Part shown: positions 8,067 to 16,820 of the stretch, piece by piece
Numbering within the stretch: position 1 is the stretch's first letter
Layout of the letters: each line of letters begins with the position of its first letter
Notes under the pieces: model-generated
What the model saw: only the letters and a program-made list of their open reading frames with translations
The model's database searches: none
Told to the model about the DNA's origin: nothing
Assembly: GCA_017450435.1 (NCBI GenBank)
Contig: JAFSTO010000066.1
Coordinates: forward strand, 1 to 43,681
DNA length: 43,681 nucleotides
Direction of reading: 5' to 3'
Source: Paludibacteraceae bacterium
GTDB lineage: Bacteria > Bacteroidota > Bacteroidia > Bacteroidales > Paludibacteraceae
Program-made: the position numbers and the translations under genes

Positions 8067-9482
8067 TTAATCTTCTTCAGCCAGTTTAAGCATACGTTTC
8101 ATTACCTCGGTGTTGTCATATACGCCGGTGAAGTTCTCCGCTCCTGCTCCCACAGCATACACAGGTACAGGTGCGCCTGAGTGTGCGCCTGTCGTCCAAC
8201 CTATATGTGCTTTCCTGTCAAGCAGTTGCACCGCCTTGGCAGCAAGGGCGTTGAGCGAGGCGTAGAGGGTCTTTGTGTCGTGGGCTTTGTTCTTCATCAT
8301 CTGCTTGAACGTGGCGCGAAGCTTAGCGTCGTCATCCTTGCTCACCTCCACAACGTCGTATAGACCAAGCGTCTCTTGGAACAAGGCTTTCACTTCGTCG
8401 TATGTGAGTTTCTTTCCCTTCTCCTCTTTCATCTTTTTCAGTCGGTCAGAGATGGCGGCAACAGAAGCTTTTTGGTTTTGCAGCAGCTGCAGGTTGAGGG
8501 TGTATTTGTGGTTACCGAGCGCCATGCCGCCTGTCTCGTGGTCGGCGGTGACAACGATAAGTGTCTCCTCGGGGTGCTCGCTGTAGAACTTATACGCGCG
8601 GCGGATAGCTTTGTCGAAGTCAATGGTCTCCTGAATGACGGTAGCGGCATCGTTGCTGTGTGATGCCCAGTCAATCTGACCACCTTCCACCATCATGAAG
8701 AACGGTTTTTCCTTTTTCTGCAGGAAGACGATGGCTGCGTCGGTTATCTGCTCAAGAGTGAGTTCGTCGCCCTTACGGTCGATGGCGTAGGGCAGGTTGC
8801 CCTTGCCAAGATAGGTGTTCTCTAATCCCTCGTGTTTCTGTATGAGGATAGCACGGTCGGCACCAACGCCATTGTTAATGAAGTCATCGTAGCCGTGATA
8901 GAACTTGTATCCGGCTTTATTGCACAGGTCATACACGTTGGGCGCTTCGGGTTTATTCTCCAAGTAGGGCTTGTAGAACGTTGCTCCGGCGAAGAACTCG
9001 AACTCCGACTCCGGCAGCTGTGTGCCCACCGTATAGTAGTCGCTGCGCTCGGTGACGTGGGCATAGAACGCTCCGGGAGTGGCGTGGTCAATGGAGACGG
9101 AAGTCATGATACCGATGTTCCAACCGTTTTGGTGCAGTTGCTCGGCTATCGTCTTGTAGTGCTCGCCTTTGCCGGTCAGTCCCAATGTGCCGTTGGTGGT
9201 CTTTACACCGGCGGCAAGAGCCGTGCCGGCTGCCGACGAGTCGGTGATGCCGTTGCTTTCGGAGAACGTGGTGATAAGACCTGTCACAGGAAAACTTGTC
9301 ATACAGAGTGGTTTACGGCCTATGTAGCCGTCACACTCTGCAAGGTACATCTCCGTTGCAGCTACCTGGTTAAGACCCATGCCGTCGCCTATCATGTAGA
9401 AGATATACTTCGGCTTTGGACGTGCCATAAGTGCGGTTGCCAAAACAACAACCAGCAGTGTCAGAATAGTTCTCCGTTTCAT
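8067..9482 (-). CDS. Alkaline phosphatase (PhoA family)
   Basis: This 471-residue secreted phosphomonoesterase has a signal peptide at 1-20 (MKRRTILTLLVVVLATALMA). The metal-site motif IGDGMG is at 31-36. The nucleophile motif TDSSAAGTA has Ser82 in the position of the E. coli catalytic serine. EGGQIDWASH and VTADHETGG supply the other metal ligands. GWTTGAHSGAPVPVYAVG near the C-terminus holds the last zinc-binding His. Length is normal for the family. It acts in the periplasm or at the cell surface to release phosphate. The gene sits 47 bp after the HIT gene and 16 bp before the DUF5715 gene. Confidence 0.93.
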   Translation of the reverse strand: MKRRTILTLLVVVLATALMARPKPKYIFYMIGDGMGLNQVAATEMYLAECDGYIGRKPLCMTSFPVTGLITTFSESNGITDSSAAGTALAAGVKTTNGTLGLTGKGEHYKTIAEQLHQNGWNIGIMTSVSIDHATPGAFYAHVTERSDYYTVGTQLPESEFEFFAGATFYKPYLENKPEAPNVYDLCNKAGYKFYHGYDDFINNGVGADRAILIQKHEGLENTYLGKGNLPYAIDRKGDELTLEQITDAAIVFLQKKEKPFFMMVEGGQIDWASHSNDAATVIQETIDFDKAIRRAYKFYSEHPEETLIVVTADHETGGMALGNHKYTLNLQLLQNQKASVAAISDRLKKMKEEKGKKLTYDEVKALFQETLGLYDVVEVSKDDDAKLRATFKQMMKNKAHDTKTLYASLNALAAKAVQLLDRKAHIGWTTGAHSGAPVPVYAVGAGAENFTGVYDNTEVMKRMLKLAEED

Positions 9483-9529
9483 ATCAATTATTGTTAATGG
9501 TTTTGCTCCGTCTCTTTGTTCCGTTTCCT

Positions 9530-9940
9530 TTAATCAATGGTCTCCATTGCCTCGGCAATAGTGTTAGCTATCTCTCCCATCTCCTCGGCGCTCAGTTTGA
9601 GTTTGGGGTTGGAGAAAAGCATATCCGACTCTTTGTTGAGCGGCACAAGGTGTACGTGCACATGATTGACCTCCATGCCGAGCACTGCCATGCCTACGCG
9701 CTTGCAGTCGGTGGCTGCCTGTATGGCTTGTGCCACACGTTTGGCAAAGAGCATTAGGCCTGAATAGGTATCATCGTCCAAGCGGAAGATATAGTCCTGC
9801 TCCGGTTCCGGCAGCTTGGGTATAACCAGCGTATGACCGGGTTGAAGAGGGTTGATGTCAAGAAAGGCGTAGTAGTTGTCGTCCTCAGCTACTTTGTAGC
9901 TCGGTATATCGCCATTGATGATTTGAGTGAAGATTGTCAT
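9530..9940 (-). CDS. HIT-family nucleotide hydrolase
   Basis: This 136-residue cytoplasmic protein is of the Hint/PKCI-like HIT branch. It has the active-site triad HVHVHLVP near residues 105-112 and the usual N-terminal TIFTQIINGDIPSYKVAEDD followed by AFLDINPLQPGHTLVIPK. HIT proteins hydrolyse nucleotide phosphoramidates or dinucleoside polyphosphates. Length and motifs are complete. It starts 13 bp after the greA stop, a pairing I recall as common in Bacteroidetes. Confidence 0.92.
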   Translation of the reverse strand: MTIFTQIINGDIPSYKVAEDDNYYAFLDINPLQPGHTLVIPKLPEPEQDYIFRLDDDTYSGLMLFAKRVAQAIQAATDCKRVGMAVLGMEVNHVHVHLVPLNKESDMLFSNPKLKLSAEEMGEIANTIAEAMETID

Positions 9941-9953
9941 AACCTCAGGTGGT

Positions 9954-10424
9954 TTATAAGCTTATTTCCAATATCTCGAAATGCATGATACCTGCCGGCA
10001 CTTTCACTTCGGCTATGTCGCCTACTTTCTTTCCGAGCAGTCCTTTAGCAATAGGTGTGGTGACAGCCAGTTTGCCGGCGGCGATGTTTGCCTCGCCTTC
10101 GGTAACGAGGTGGTAGGTCTTCTCTGCACCGTTTTTGACATTGCGCACGCGTACCTTGGTTAGAATCTGAACCTCGTTGGTGTTGATGCGGCTTTCGTCG
10201 ATGATGCGAGCGTCCATTATCTGCGATTTGAGTTGGGCTATCTTGCTCTCAAGGTTAGATTGCTCTTCTTTGGCGGCGTCATACTCGGCATTCTCGCTCA
10301 GGTCGCCTTTGTCACGCGCCTCTGCAATGGCGCGAATAACGCGCGGACGCTCGCTGCTCTCAAGGTATTGCAGCTCATCCTTCAGTTTCTGCAGTCCGTC
10401 TGCAGTCATGTAAATTGTTGCCAT
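9954..10424 (-). CDS. greA: Transcription elongation factor GreA
   Basis: This 156-residue protein has full GreA architecture. The N-terminal coiled coil contains TADGLQKLKDELQYLES and ARDKGDLSENAEYDAAKEEQ, whose acidic tip (D and E of GDLSENAEY) is the part that stimulates RNA cleavage in backtracked RNA polymerase. The C-terminal FKBP-like domain ends with TPIAKGLLGKKVGDIAEVKV. It is first in the minus-strand operon, behind a predicted promoter at 10558-10589. Confidence 0.96.
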   Translation of the reverse strand: MATIYMTADGLQKLKDELQYLESSERPRVIRAIAEARDKGDLSENAEYDAAKEEQSNLESKIAQLKSQIMDARIIDESRINTNEVQILTKVRVRNVKNGAEKTYHLVTEGEANIAAGKLAVTTPIAKGLLGKKVGDIAEVKVPAGIMHFEILEISL

Positions 10425-10444
10425 AATATTGTTGTGTTTTTTAC

Positions 10445-10474
10445 GTTAAAATCTAAAAAGTTAAAATCTAAAAA
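10445..10474. repeat. 15-bp direct repeat, two exact copies
   Basis: GTTAAAATCTAAAAA occurs twice back to back in the greA 5' leader. Confidence 0.9.
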
Positions 10475-10557
10475 CAACGAGAAACTGTCGCAGCCTCTCG
10501 TTGGTCAAAATTACAAAACCTGAAAATTTATGTATGAAAAAAAGATATTTTCGACTA

Positions 10558-10589
10558 CAAAGGTACTGCTTTTTTTTAATATAAGCAAG
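10558..10589 (-). promoter_or_regulatory. Predicted Bacteroidetes promoter for greA operon
   Basis: On the minus strand CTTG, a 20-bp spacer and TACCTTTG match the -33/-7 form TTTG-N19-20-TAnnTTTG with one mismatch in the -33 box. The spacer contains an 8-nt T run (plus strand). A second -7-like TAATTTTG on the minus strand lies at 10506-10513, nearer to the gene, with a poorer -33 box. Confidence 0.6.
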
Positions 10590-10645
10590 GAAAATATGTT
10601 TTTTTTGAATATTTGTTGCATAATTATGCTATTTTTTGTGTGCCG

Positions 10646-10677
10646 TTTTTCGAGAATGGCTTTTTTTCGTAATTTTG
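10646..10677 (+). promoter_or_regulatory. Predicted promoter for miaB
   Basis: TTTT, 20 bp and TAATTTTG lie 46 bp before the miaB start. The -7 box is perfect and the -33 box has three of four bases. The spacer includes a T7 run. Confidence 0.5.
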
Positions 10678-10722
10678 TATTTGTTGCGTAGTGTGCGCAA
10701 TGGTTTTTCTATTCGTAACTTT

Positions 10723-12033
10723 ATGAAGAACAAGAGATATTACATTGAAACGTATGGCTGTCAGATGAATGTGGCAGACTCGGAGGTGGTTGCTTCTGTG
10801 ATGCAGACTGCGGGTTATGAACCGGCTTCGGAGTTTGGCGGGGCGGATATCGTTCTGCTTAACACATGCTCCGTGCGTGACAATGCCGAGCAAAAGATTT
10901 TCACTCGCCTTCGTCAGCTTCATGCCGATGCGGCGAGGCAGGGCAGACATCTGCTGTCGGGCGTCATCGGCTGTATGGCAGAGCGTATGGGAGAAGAGTT
11001 GCTTAGTGAGCATCCTGTGGATTTCGTTGCCGGACCTGACGCCTATCTTGATCTGCCCAACCTGATAGCACAGTGCGAACTGGGGCACAAGGCAATGAAT
11101 ATCGAACTGTCGGTGACGCAGACCTATGCGGATATAATGCCGGCACGTATAGGAAAGGCAATATCGGGCTTTGTCTCAATCATGCGCGGCTGCAACAATT
11201 TCTGCTCCTATTGTGTGGTGCCTTATACCCGCGGACGGGAACGCTCACGCGATGTGGACAGTATCTTACGTGAGATAGCCGACCTTGAACAACGGGGGTA
11301 TAAAGAGGTTACCCTGCTCGGACAAAACGTCAACTCCTATCGTTTTGGTGACATCGATTTCCCTGCTCTGTTGGAGCGTGTCGCCTCTTCTACGCCGATG
11401 CGTATCCGCTTCACTTCGTCACACCCGAAGGATATGTCTGACCGTACGCTGGAAGTGATAGCGGCGCACGATAACCTGTGTAAGTTCATCCATCTGCCGG
11501 TGCAGTCCGGCTCGGACAACGTACTGAAGCTGATGAATCGCAAATACACCCGTGCGTGGTACTTGGAACGTATAGCTGCTATACGCCGTATCCTGCCGCA
11601 GGCTACCATAGGTACCGATGTGTTCTGCGGATTCCACGGCGAGACGGAAGACGATCATCGTCAGACGCTGTCGCTGATGGAGGAGGTGGGCTTTGATACG
11701 GCGTTTATGTTCAAGTATTCCGAACGACCGGGCACCTATGCACAAAAACATCTTCCGGACAATATTCCGGAAGATGTGAAGATTCGTCGTCTTAACGAGA
11801 TTATAGCTTTGCAGAACCGCCTGTCTTTGGAGAGTAATCTGCGCGATGTGGGCAAGACTTATGAGATACTGGTTGAGGGCTATTCCAAGCGCAGCCATGA
11901 TGAGTTGTACGGCCGTACGTCGCAGTATAAGACGGTTATTATCCCGCGCGAAGGACACCATATAGGCGAGCTGGTTGGTGTGCGTATCCTCTCTGCCACC
12001 TCCGCCACCCTGCGTGGCGAACCGGTTGGATAA
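10723..12033 (+). CDS. miaB: tRNA-2-methylthio-N6-dimethylallyladenosine synthase MiaB
   Basis: This 436-residue radical SAM methylthiotransferase modifies i6A37 of tRNAs to ms2i6A. The frame opens at 10636, but the ATG at 10723 begins the conserved ETYGCQMNVADSEVV and is the start. The N-terminal UPF0004 domain has cysteines in YGCQMN, NTCSVRDNAEQK and IGCMAERMGEEL, which hold the auxiliary 4Fe-4S cluster. The radical SAM motif is RGCNNFCSYCVVPYTRGRE (CxxxCxxC). A C-terminal TRAM domain follows (about 370-434). VPYTRGRERSR and the overall length fit MiaB better than RimO or MtaB. Confidence 0.93.
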   Translation: MKNKRYYIETYGCQMNVADSEVVASVMQTAGYEPASEFGGADIVLLNTCSVRDNAEQKIFTRLRQLHADAARQGRHLLSGVIGCMAERMGEELLSEHPVDFVAGPDAYLDLPNLIAQCELGHKAMNIELSVTQTYADIMPARIGKAISGFVSIMRGCNNFCSYCVVPYTRGRERSRDVDSILREIADLEQRGYKEVTLLGQNVNSYRFGDIDFPALLERVASSTPMRIRFTSSHPKDMSDRTLEVIAAHDNLCKFIHLPVQSGSDNVLKLMNRKYTRAWYLERIAAIRRILPQATIGTDVFCGFHGETEDDHRQTLSLMEEVGFDTAFMFKYSERPGTYAQKHLPDNIPEDVKIRRLNEIIALQNRLSLESNLRDVGKTYEILVEGYSKRSHDELYGRTSQYKTVIIPREGHHIGELVGVRILSATSATLRGEPVG

Positions 12034-12046
12034 GTGACTACAAGGC

Positions 12047-12081
12047 TCCGGTTATTCCGGTTATTCCGGATTTATCCGGTT
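12047..12081. repeat. TCCGGTTAT 9-bp tandem array between convergent genes
   Basis: TCCGGTTAT occurs twice, then the variant TCCGGATTTA and TCCGGTT. A 5-bp hairpin CCGGA-TTTA-TCCGG at 12066-12079 is too weak to call a terminator with confidence. Confidence 0.8.
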
Positions 12082-12100
12082 CTCTCTGCGGGAAGGAATT

Positions 12101-12355
12101 TTATTCGTAATACTTTTCAAGCCTTGCAATGTCGTTTTTGGTGACGTCCGGGCGGAGGTTGTCGCGCCACGAGTTGCGCTTATATATCGGGCAACCTGAG
12201 TTTTCAGAGGGCATCTGCTCGGGCGTCAGCTGTTTGCGGAGCTGTCGTTGGCTCATGATGGGAAAACGTTTGGTGCAGTACATCTCTTTGCTGTTGAGGT
12301 AAGCACTCCATGCACAGTGTTTGCATGACGGTAAGATACAAGGTGAGTTGGTCAT
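12101..12355 (-). CDS. Small cysteine-rich protein, unknown function
   Basis: This 84-residue protein has Cys residues at about 6, 11, 14, 27 and 55. The core is CILPSCKHCAWSAY followed by YCTKRFPIM, which looks like a small metal site or Fe-S ligand set. The second half is basic and polar, ending in ARLEKYYE. No signal peptide or membrane segment is visible. No known family is recognised. A good predicted promoter about 110 bp upstream (12463-12493) supports a genuine single-gene unit. It converges with miaB. Confidence 0.6.
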   Translation of the reverse strand: MTNSPCILPSCKHCAWSAYLNSKEMYCTKRFPIMSQRQLRKQLTPEQMPSENSGCPIYKRNSWRDNLRPDVTKNDIARLEKYYE

Positions 12356-12462
12356 AGCGTAAAATGATATTGTTGGTTTAACCTGTTATTTTGTATGCAC
12401 GTATTTCGGAGTATGCGGGATGTTTCTCCTAAATACTGCATAATTAAATCTCAATTGCACCG

Positions 12463-12493
12463 CAAAGATAGGATAAATATCCGAAATAACAAA
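12463..12493 (-). promoter_or_regulatory. Predicted promoter for the Cys-rich gene
   Basis: On the minus strand TTTG-N19-TATCTTTG is an exact match to the Bacteroidetes -33/-7 form. The next downstream start on that strand is the 84-residue gene at 12355. Confidence 0.65.
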
Positions 12494-12589
12494 ATAATTA
12501 GGTAAAATATTTGGAAATATGCCCTATTTAGTGTCATCATTGTTATGTCACCGCGCATAGAGACAAACATCAACGCACACCGCCACTGT

Positions 12590-12615
12590 TAGAGACGGTA
12601 TTTTTTACCCTCTCT
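12590..12615. repeat. Palindromic interspersed element, copy A
   Basis: The sequence AGAGACGGTATTTTTTACC followed by CTCTCT is nearly palindromic, with one base breaking the right arm. It is followed by CAAAAG, as the copy at 41408 is followed by CAAAAAAGG. The rest of the 369-bp gap 12356-12724 holds only the minus-strand promoter above; no gene is visible in it. Confidence 0.7.
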
Positions 12616-12724
12616 CAAAAGTACGAATGACAGATGTACGAAGGATTTGACTGAAGATTAAACTGACGATGTTACGTGGTTTGTAGATAGCGTAAGAATA
12701 ATCCGTGTAATTAGAATACAGGTT

Positions 12725-12916
12725 ATGGAATCAGATTATGATAAGAACATTGCCCGCGTGAAGGAGATAGTAGCGCGGTTAGAGAGCGACGAGGCTGTCT
12801 CGCTTGAGGAGTACAAGCGTTTGGCGGCTGAGGCGAAGGCGCTGCTTGAAGAGTGCCGCAGTCAGCTGACGAAGATTGAGGAGGAGACTGTTGCACTTCT
12901 ATCCCCTAACGCATAG
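12725..12916 (+). CDS. xseB: Exodeoxyribonuclease VII small subunit (XseB-like)
   Basis: This 63-residue helical protein shows the XseB pattern: NIARVKEIVARLESDEAVSL, then EEYKRLAAEAKALLEECRSQL and KIEEE. XseB partners XseA, which together degrade single-stranded DNA from both ends. The family length is normally 60-85 residues. No xseA lies in this window, although the two genes are often adjacent, so this copy is an orphan here. The start ATG 12725 is the only one that fits. Confidence 0.75.
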   Translation: MESDYDKNIARVKEIVARLESDEAVSLEEYKRLAAEAKALLEECRSQLTKIEEETVALLSPNA

Positions 12917-13059
12917 TGTGTTACGTATGGAGGAAATGTACAATATCGGCATTATAACACCGTTGCGGAAGGAATGACCTTTTTCGCCGTTTGATTGTAA
13001 GCCGTCAATTTTTACACATTTTTTGTATTATTCTGCACATATACGTGTGGGAAATGCAG

Positions 13060-13067
13060 TAATTTTG
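13060..13067 (+). promoter_or_regulatory. Predicted -7 box for the 13262 gene
   Basis: TAATTTTG matches the -7 form exactly. No clear TTTG lies 19-21 bp upstream (TCTG is 24 bp away), so the call is weaker than the others. Confidence 0.4.
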
Positions 13068-13123
13068 CAACGTACTCAGGATATAAACTCTAAATTATTA
13101 TAAAGCAGTTTTTAGAGGTTCTT

Positions 13124-13245
13124 TTGCGTTGAGTTTCGTGGTGGTCGTCGGGGCTCCGCTGATACAGCTCGGCACGCTCGAACGCAACGCTTTTTTTGAA
13201 ATTCTAATTAAATCCACAATATTAATTAACCATGCCGCAAGGCAT
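13124..13245 (+). promoter_or_regulatory. Structured 5' leader with terminator-like hairpin
   Basis: The arm 13124-13133 (TTGCGTTGAG) pairs with 13177-13187 with a single bulge, enclosing about 43 nt, and a T7 run follows at 13191-13197. Further down, ATGCC-GCAA-GGCAT (13232-13245) is a short hairpin with a GNRA-type tetraloop ending 16 nt before the start codon. The layout suggests attenuation or a cis-acting RNA, which is inference. The remainder of the 345-bp gap 12917-13261 shows no gene. Confidence 0.45.
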
Positions 13246-13261
13246 ATAAAATCAAAAAACT

Positions 13262-15379
13262 ATGAAAAAACTTAAACTATTTGCCGTAGCCCTCATGGCA
13301 TGTTTCAGCATGGGCGCAATGGCAGAAACAAAGACCTACAGTTTTGATGATGGAGTAGATCTTGAAACAGATTGGACAGTCACGACTGATGTTCCTTCAG
13401 GCGGTACGGCAAATTGCTTAATCACTGATGCTTTGACCGGGGCGGCATTCTCTGCTAAAAGTGAAAATTACCTCGGTCTTTCTTATCTGAACAAAAGTGG
13501 TATTACAATCAGTATTGTTTCTACGGAATCTTATTTGGAAGTTTCAAATGTAACAATGAGCGTCGTCGCAAGTGATAATAGTAAACCTAATTTTTCAGCA
13601 TATCTTGTTAATGACGACGGTGAGGTTGTAGAAACATTATTTGCCAACATTGGTTCAAAAGATGGCTTTGCAACTGGCGGAACAAATAAATGGGGAACAA
13701 AAAGTACTGATGTGGACAGTAAAACAGGACACTTGAAGATTGTTACTTATGCGTCTTCATCCGGTAAATATGCTGCCATTGACGACATCGTGATTACGCA
13801 TAACGGTGCCGGTTCCACTCCTTCAACTGACCCTGTTGAGAGTGCTACTATAACAGGTCCTGAAGCCGGCTTTGTAGGAATAGAGGCTACTTATAAGGTA
13901 ACCGCTGCCGGTGCTACGGATTATGCATGGTACGTAAACGGTGTTGCTCAGGACGGAGAGACTGCTGCTACATTCAAATATACTCCCGCTGCTGAAGGCA
14001 GCTATGCTATCTATGCAACCGCCACCAATGAATATACAGCTACTCCTGTTCAGTCGAACACTATCACTCTGGTATCTGCCGGTGCAATCAGTGGTGAGAT
14101 AATCAAGGCTACCCACGTTAACAAGAACACTGCTACCGTTACCGGTATCATTGGCGGTACTGCCGATAAGAGCACTCAGGATAACGGCAAGCTTGGCAGC
14201 AACGGACACTATTTCGGCATCAAACTTGCCACGGGCATGTTCCTTCCGGATGACTCTGTTATTGTTGTTGCTTCTGCCCTTAATGGTGGTAATACCGCTA
14301 CTTTCTTCTCTGACAAAGGAACAGCGGCTATCGGTTCTGCAGACTTTGATACCGAAACGATGAAAGCCGTTTTTGTTCTCTCAGTACAGACAGAGTGGAT
14401 ATATCTCTATCGTGAGGCAGCAGCTTGCAACCCGACCGTAGAGTCCATATCGGTTATTCGTCCTGTAGATGATGGCAATCCTCGTCTTTCTGCAAGCGTG
14501 GAGGAAGTTAACCTCAACGTAACTGCAGAAAACGCTAATCCGACTGCTACGGTAGTGTTCTCAGGTAAGAACCTTGCTGCCGGCAATTACGCCCTCACCG
14601 TTCCTAACGTAGCAGGTCTCTCTGTTGAGCCCGCCTCTGTTACTGTTGGCGAGAACGGCAAGCTCAATGCTACTGTCACTCTTACATACGCCAGCGATGT
14701 TGATGTTGACGCTGCTACCGCTGAGATTAAGCTCACTATCGGCGAACTGGAGGCTGCTGTGGCTATCAACTACTCGGCCGTACACGCTAAGGCTTATATG
14801 ACTTCTGTTAACTTCGAGCAGCAGATTTTGACCAACGGCCTGAAGGTTAACCGCGACCTGCTCCTCGCTGCCGCTAACATCGCTGCTGTTAATATCGACG
14901 CTCTTGACTCGCTCAATGACGAGAAGGCCAATCGTAACTATCCGTACCTTGGCTTGAAGATGAAGAAAGAAGATGCCAGGCTGAGCGGTTGGTTGACTCA
15001 GGGCTCGACTGTTAAGGTTCGTTTCGGTAATGTGGGTGCCAACTTTAAGGTGGCTGTCAACGGCGCAGAGCAGACATTGTCTGCCGATGATTACGCCAAC
15101 GCTACCGTTGATGACGCTAACGAACTTGTTTATACTGCTTCCGACGCCGATGCTTACATTGAGATTATCTGCGGTAGCACCAAGACGCTTGTTGTTAAGC
15201 AGATTATGATTGACGAAGACATCCAGGCTGTAGTGTTGCCGGAGTCACCGGTTAATCCTGATACGGCTATTGACGACGTCAATGCAGAGGTTGGGGCTGT
15301 TAAGTTCGTGGAGAACGGACAGATTTACATCCTGAAGAACGGCGTACGTTACAACGCACTCGGTGCTGCGGTGAAGTAA
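13262..15379 (+). CDS. Secreted Ig-like surface protein, unknown function
   Basis: This 705-residue protein has a signal peptide (MKKLKLFAVALMACFSMGAMA). Residues about 22-175 look like a carbohydrate-binding or jelly-roll type beta domain (KTYSFDDGVDLETDWTV, then GKYAAIDDIVITHNG). An Ig-like module spans about 190-270 (SATITGPEAGFVGIEATYKV, then DYAWYVNGVAQDG). Further beta-rich modules run to about 650. The last 30 residues (FVENGQIYILKNGVRYNALG) resemble the short C-terminal motifs of many Bacteroidales surface proteins that appear to use T9SS, but this is not a clear canonical sorting domain. Low Cys and high Ala/Thr/Val content fits an exported protein. It has its own promoter and a structured leader, and ends at a strong terminator. 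Confidence 0.7.
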   Translation: MKKLKLFAVALMACFSMGAMAETKTYSFDDGVDLETDWTVTTDVPSGGTANCLITDALTGAAFSAKSENYLGLSYLNKSGITISIVSTESYLEVSNVTMSVVASDNSKPNFSAYLVNDDGEVVETLFANIGSKDGFATGGTNKWGTKSTDVDSKTGHLKIVTYASSSGKYAAIDDIVITHNGAGSTPSTDPVESATITGPEAGFVGIEATYKVTAAGATDYAWYVNGVAQDGETAATFKYTPAAEGSYAIYATATNEYTATPVQSNTITLVSAGAISGEIIKATHVNKNTATVTGIIGGTADKSTQDNGKLGSNGHYFGIKLATGMFLPDDSVIVVASALNGGNTATFFSDKGTAAIGSADFDTETMKAVFVLSVQTEWIYLYREAAACNPTVESISVIRPVDDGNPRLSASVEEVNLNVTAENANPTATVVFSGKNLAAGNYALTVPNVAGLSVEPASVTVGENGKLNATVTLTYASDVDVDAATAEIKLTIGELEAAVAINYSAVHAKAYMTSVNFEQQILTNGLKVNRDLLLAAANIAAVNIDALDSLNDEKANRNYPYLGLKMKKEDARLSGWLTQGSTVKVRFGNVGANFKVAVNGAEQTLSADDYANATVDDANELVYTASDADAYIEIICGSTKTLVVKQIMIDEDIQAVVLPESPVNPDTAIDDVNAEVGAVKFVENGQIYILKNGVRYNALGAAVK

Positions 15380-15403
15380 TCAAATCAACGCATTATTATA
15401 CAA

Positions 15404-15443
15404 ACAAAAATAAGACGGTGCGATTGCGCCGTCTTATTTTTGT
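15404..15443. terminator. Bidirectional intrinsic terminator
   Basis: An 18-bp stem (15404-15421 with 15426-15443), with one G-T wobble and a 4-nt loop GATT. The A5/T5 runs flanking the GC-rich core serve both strands, between the 13262 gene and the minus-strand 15474-20792 operon. Confidence 0.88.
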
Positions 15444-15473
15444 TATTCCGTAATCTCGTTATTCCGTAATCTC
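15442..15473. repeat. 16-bp direct repeat, two exact copies
   Basis: GTTATTCCGTAATCTC occurs twice in tandem, directly abutting the stop codon of the minus-strand gene and the terminator stem. Confidence 0.92.
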
Positions 15474-16805
15474 TTACTTCCCTCGTATGAGATTGATGGC
15501 TCCTGACAATTGATACACCCCGATGTCGGCGGGTTTGCGTTTGGTTACCTTATGATAGCGGTCGTTAGGGTTGGCGTCTGTGCCGCGGGCGCGGATTATG
15601 TAGTAATACGCTCCTTCTGCTGCCGGTAATCCGTTGATGGTGCCGTCCCAACCTTTGGCAGGGTCGTCCCATTTATACACTAATTTGCCCCAGCGGTTGT
15701 ATATCCAGCAATGGAACTCTGCCAGCGAGCGATATACCACTCTGAACTCATCGTTCTGTCCGTCGCCGTTAGGCGTGAACACATTAGGCACTTTCAGCAG
15801 TGACTCAGAGACGGAGATGTCCCACACGGTGGAGTCGGTGCTGCATGAGTCGCCGTACACCCACATACGGACCTGGTAGTTGCCGTTCTCTGTGAAGGTA
15901 TAGCGTTGTTCTTCGTCGAACCGCTCGGCTATGAGTGTGGAGCCTTTGAGGATATTCCAGCGGTAGAACTTGGCTACGGGCTTATTGCCGTTGGCGAGGA
16001 AGTTTATCTCCAACGGTGCGGAGCCGCTGAGTGTCGTCTCGTCTATTGGTCGTTGCGGCTCGTTCTCCACACCTTTGCCGTTGTAGTCGCGTGAGGTGGT
16101 GACCGAGCTTGGTCTGGCATCCACTGCTACTGCCTCATACTCGTCGGATAGCACTATCGGTGCTGTGGTGTTGTTCCAAAAGCCGTATTGACTCAGCCAC
16201 TCGTCGAAGTACAGAACGTAGCTTGTGTTCCTGAGTGTCGGCTCCAGACGTATCTCCTGCGTGGCTACGGCCTGTTGCAGGGTGTGCGTCTCTTCGGCTA
16301 TCGAGTCCTGCCACTGTGTGCCGTTCCACGCGAGGGTGGTATAACTGAAGCGCCCGTCGCGTGCTATGGGGTGTGTGGTGCCGAGCGTATCGCGATAGGC
16401 GAGGGGGGGAAGCACGGCACTGAGCGTCATTGTGGTCTCGTCGCAGTACATTGCTGCGGTGAGGGTAGCGGCGCTCACGTCGGGCATCACCTGCCTGTAA
16501 TCAAGCACGTAGTAAGTGGAAAATAATGTGTCAGCCACATACAGCCGGTAACCCGTGTCGTGAGAGGGGTAGAGAGTCTCCGCACCCGCACCTTGTTGCA
16601 CAAGGCTGCCGTCGAACAAGGTCCAGCGAAAACTGTCAGATCCCGTGTATTCAATGGAAGCGTCAGTGGAACCGAGGTTGTAGTACAGGACTACATGGTC
16701 AACGCCACTCGGCGCGGCAAGGTCAGCGTAGGTGCCGCTCAGACGCACTTGCGCCACAGCAAGAAGGGGCAAGAGAAGCGTTAGTATGATATTGGTAAAA
16801 CGCAT
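15474..16805 (-). CDS. T9SS type B cargo protein (gliding-motility-associated C-terminal domain)
   Basis: This 443-residue exported protein starts with a signal peptide (MRFTNIILTLLLPLLAVAQ). The middle contains beta-rich modules, with a PKD-like one at about 265-335 (APLEINFLANGNKPVAKFYRW, then FTENGNYQVRMWVYGDS). The last 90 residues form the CHU_C/type B sorting domain: VPNVFTPNGDGQNDEFRV, IYNRWGKLVYKW, WDGTINGLPAAEGAYYYII. Type B cargo is exported by T9SS and shed or attached at the surface, often with a PorP/SprF-type partner. The gene lies only 15 bp after serA, an odd position for a surface protein. Confidence 0.88.
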   Translation of the reverse strand: MRFTNIILTLLLPLLAVAQVRLSGTYADLAAPSGVDHVVLYYNLGSTDASIEYTGSDSFRWTLFDGSLVQQGAGAETLYPSHDTGYRLYVADTLFSTYYVLDYRQVMPDVSAATLTAAMYCDETTMTLSAVLPPLAYRDTLGTTHPIARDGRFSYTTLAWNGTQWQDSIAEETHTLQQAVATQEIRLEPTLRNTSYVLYFDEWLSQYGFWNNTTAPIVLSDEYEAVAVDARPSSVTTSRDYNGKGVENEPQRPIDETTLSGSAPLEINFLANGNKPVAKFYRWNILKGSTLIAERFDEEQRYTFTENGNYQVRMWVYGDSCSTDSTVWDISVSESLLKVPNVFTPNGDGQNDEFRVVYRSLAEFHCWIYNRWGKLVYKWDDPAKGWDGTINGLPAAEGAYYYIIRARGTDANPNDRYHKVTKRKPADIGVYQLSGAINLIRGK

Positions 16806-16820
16806 TTATCTTTTGTTCCT

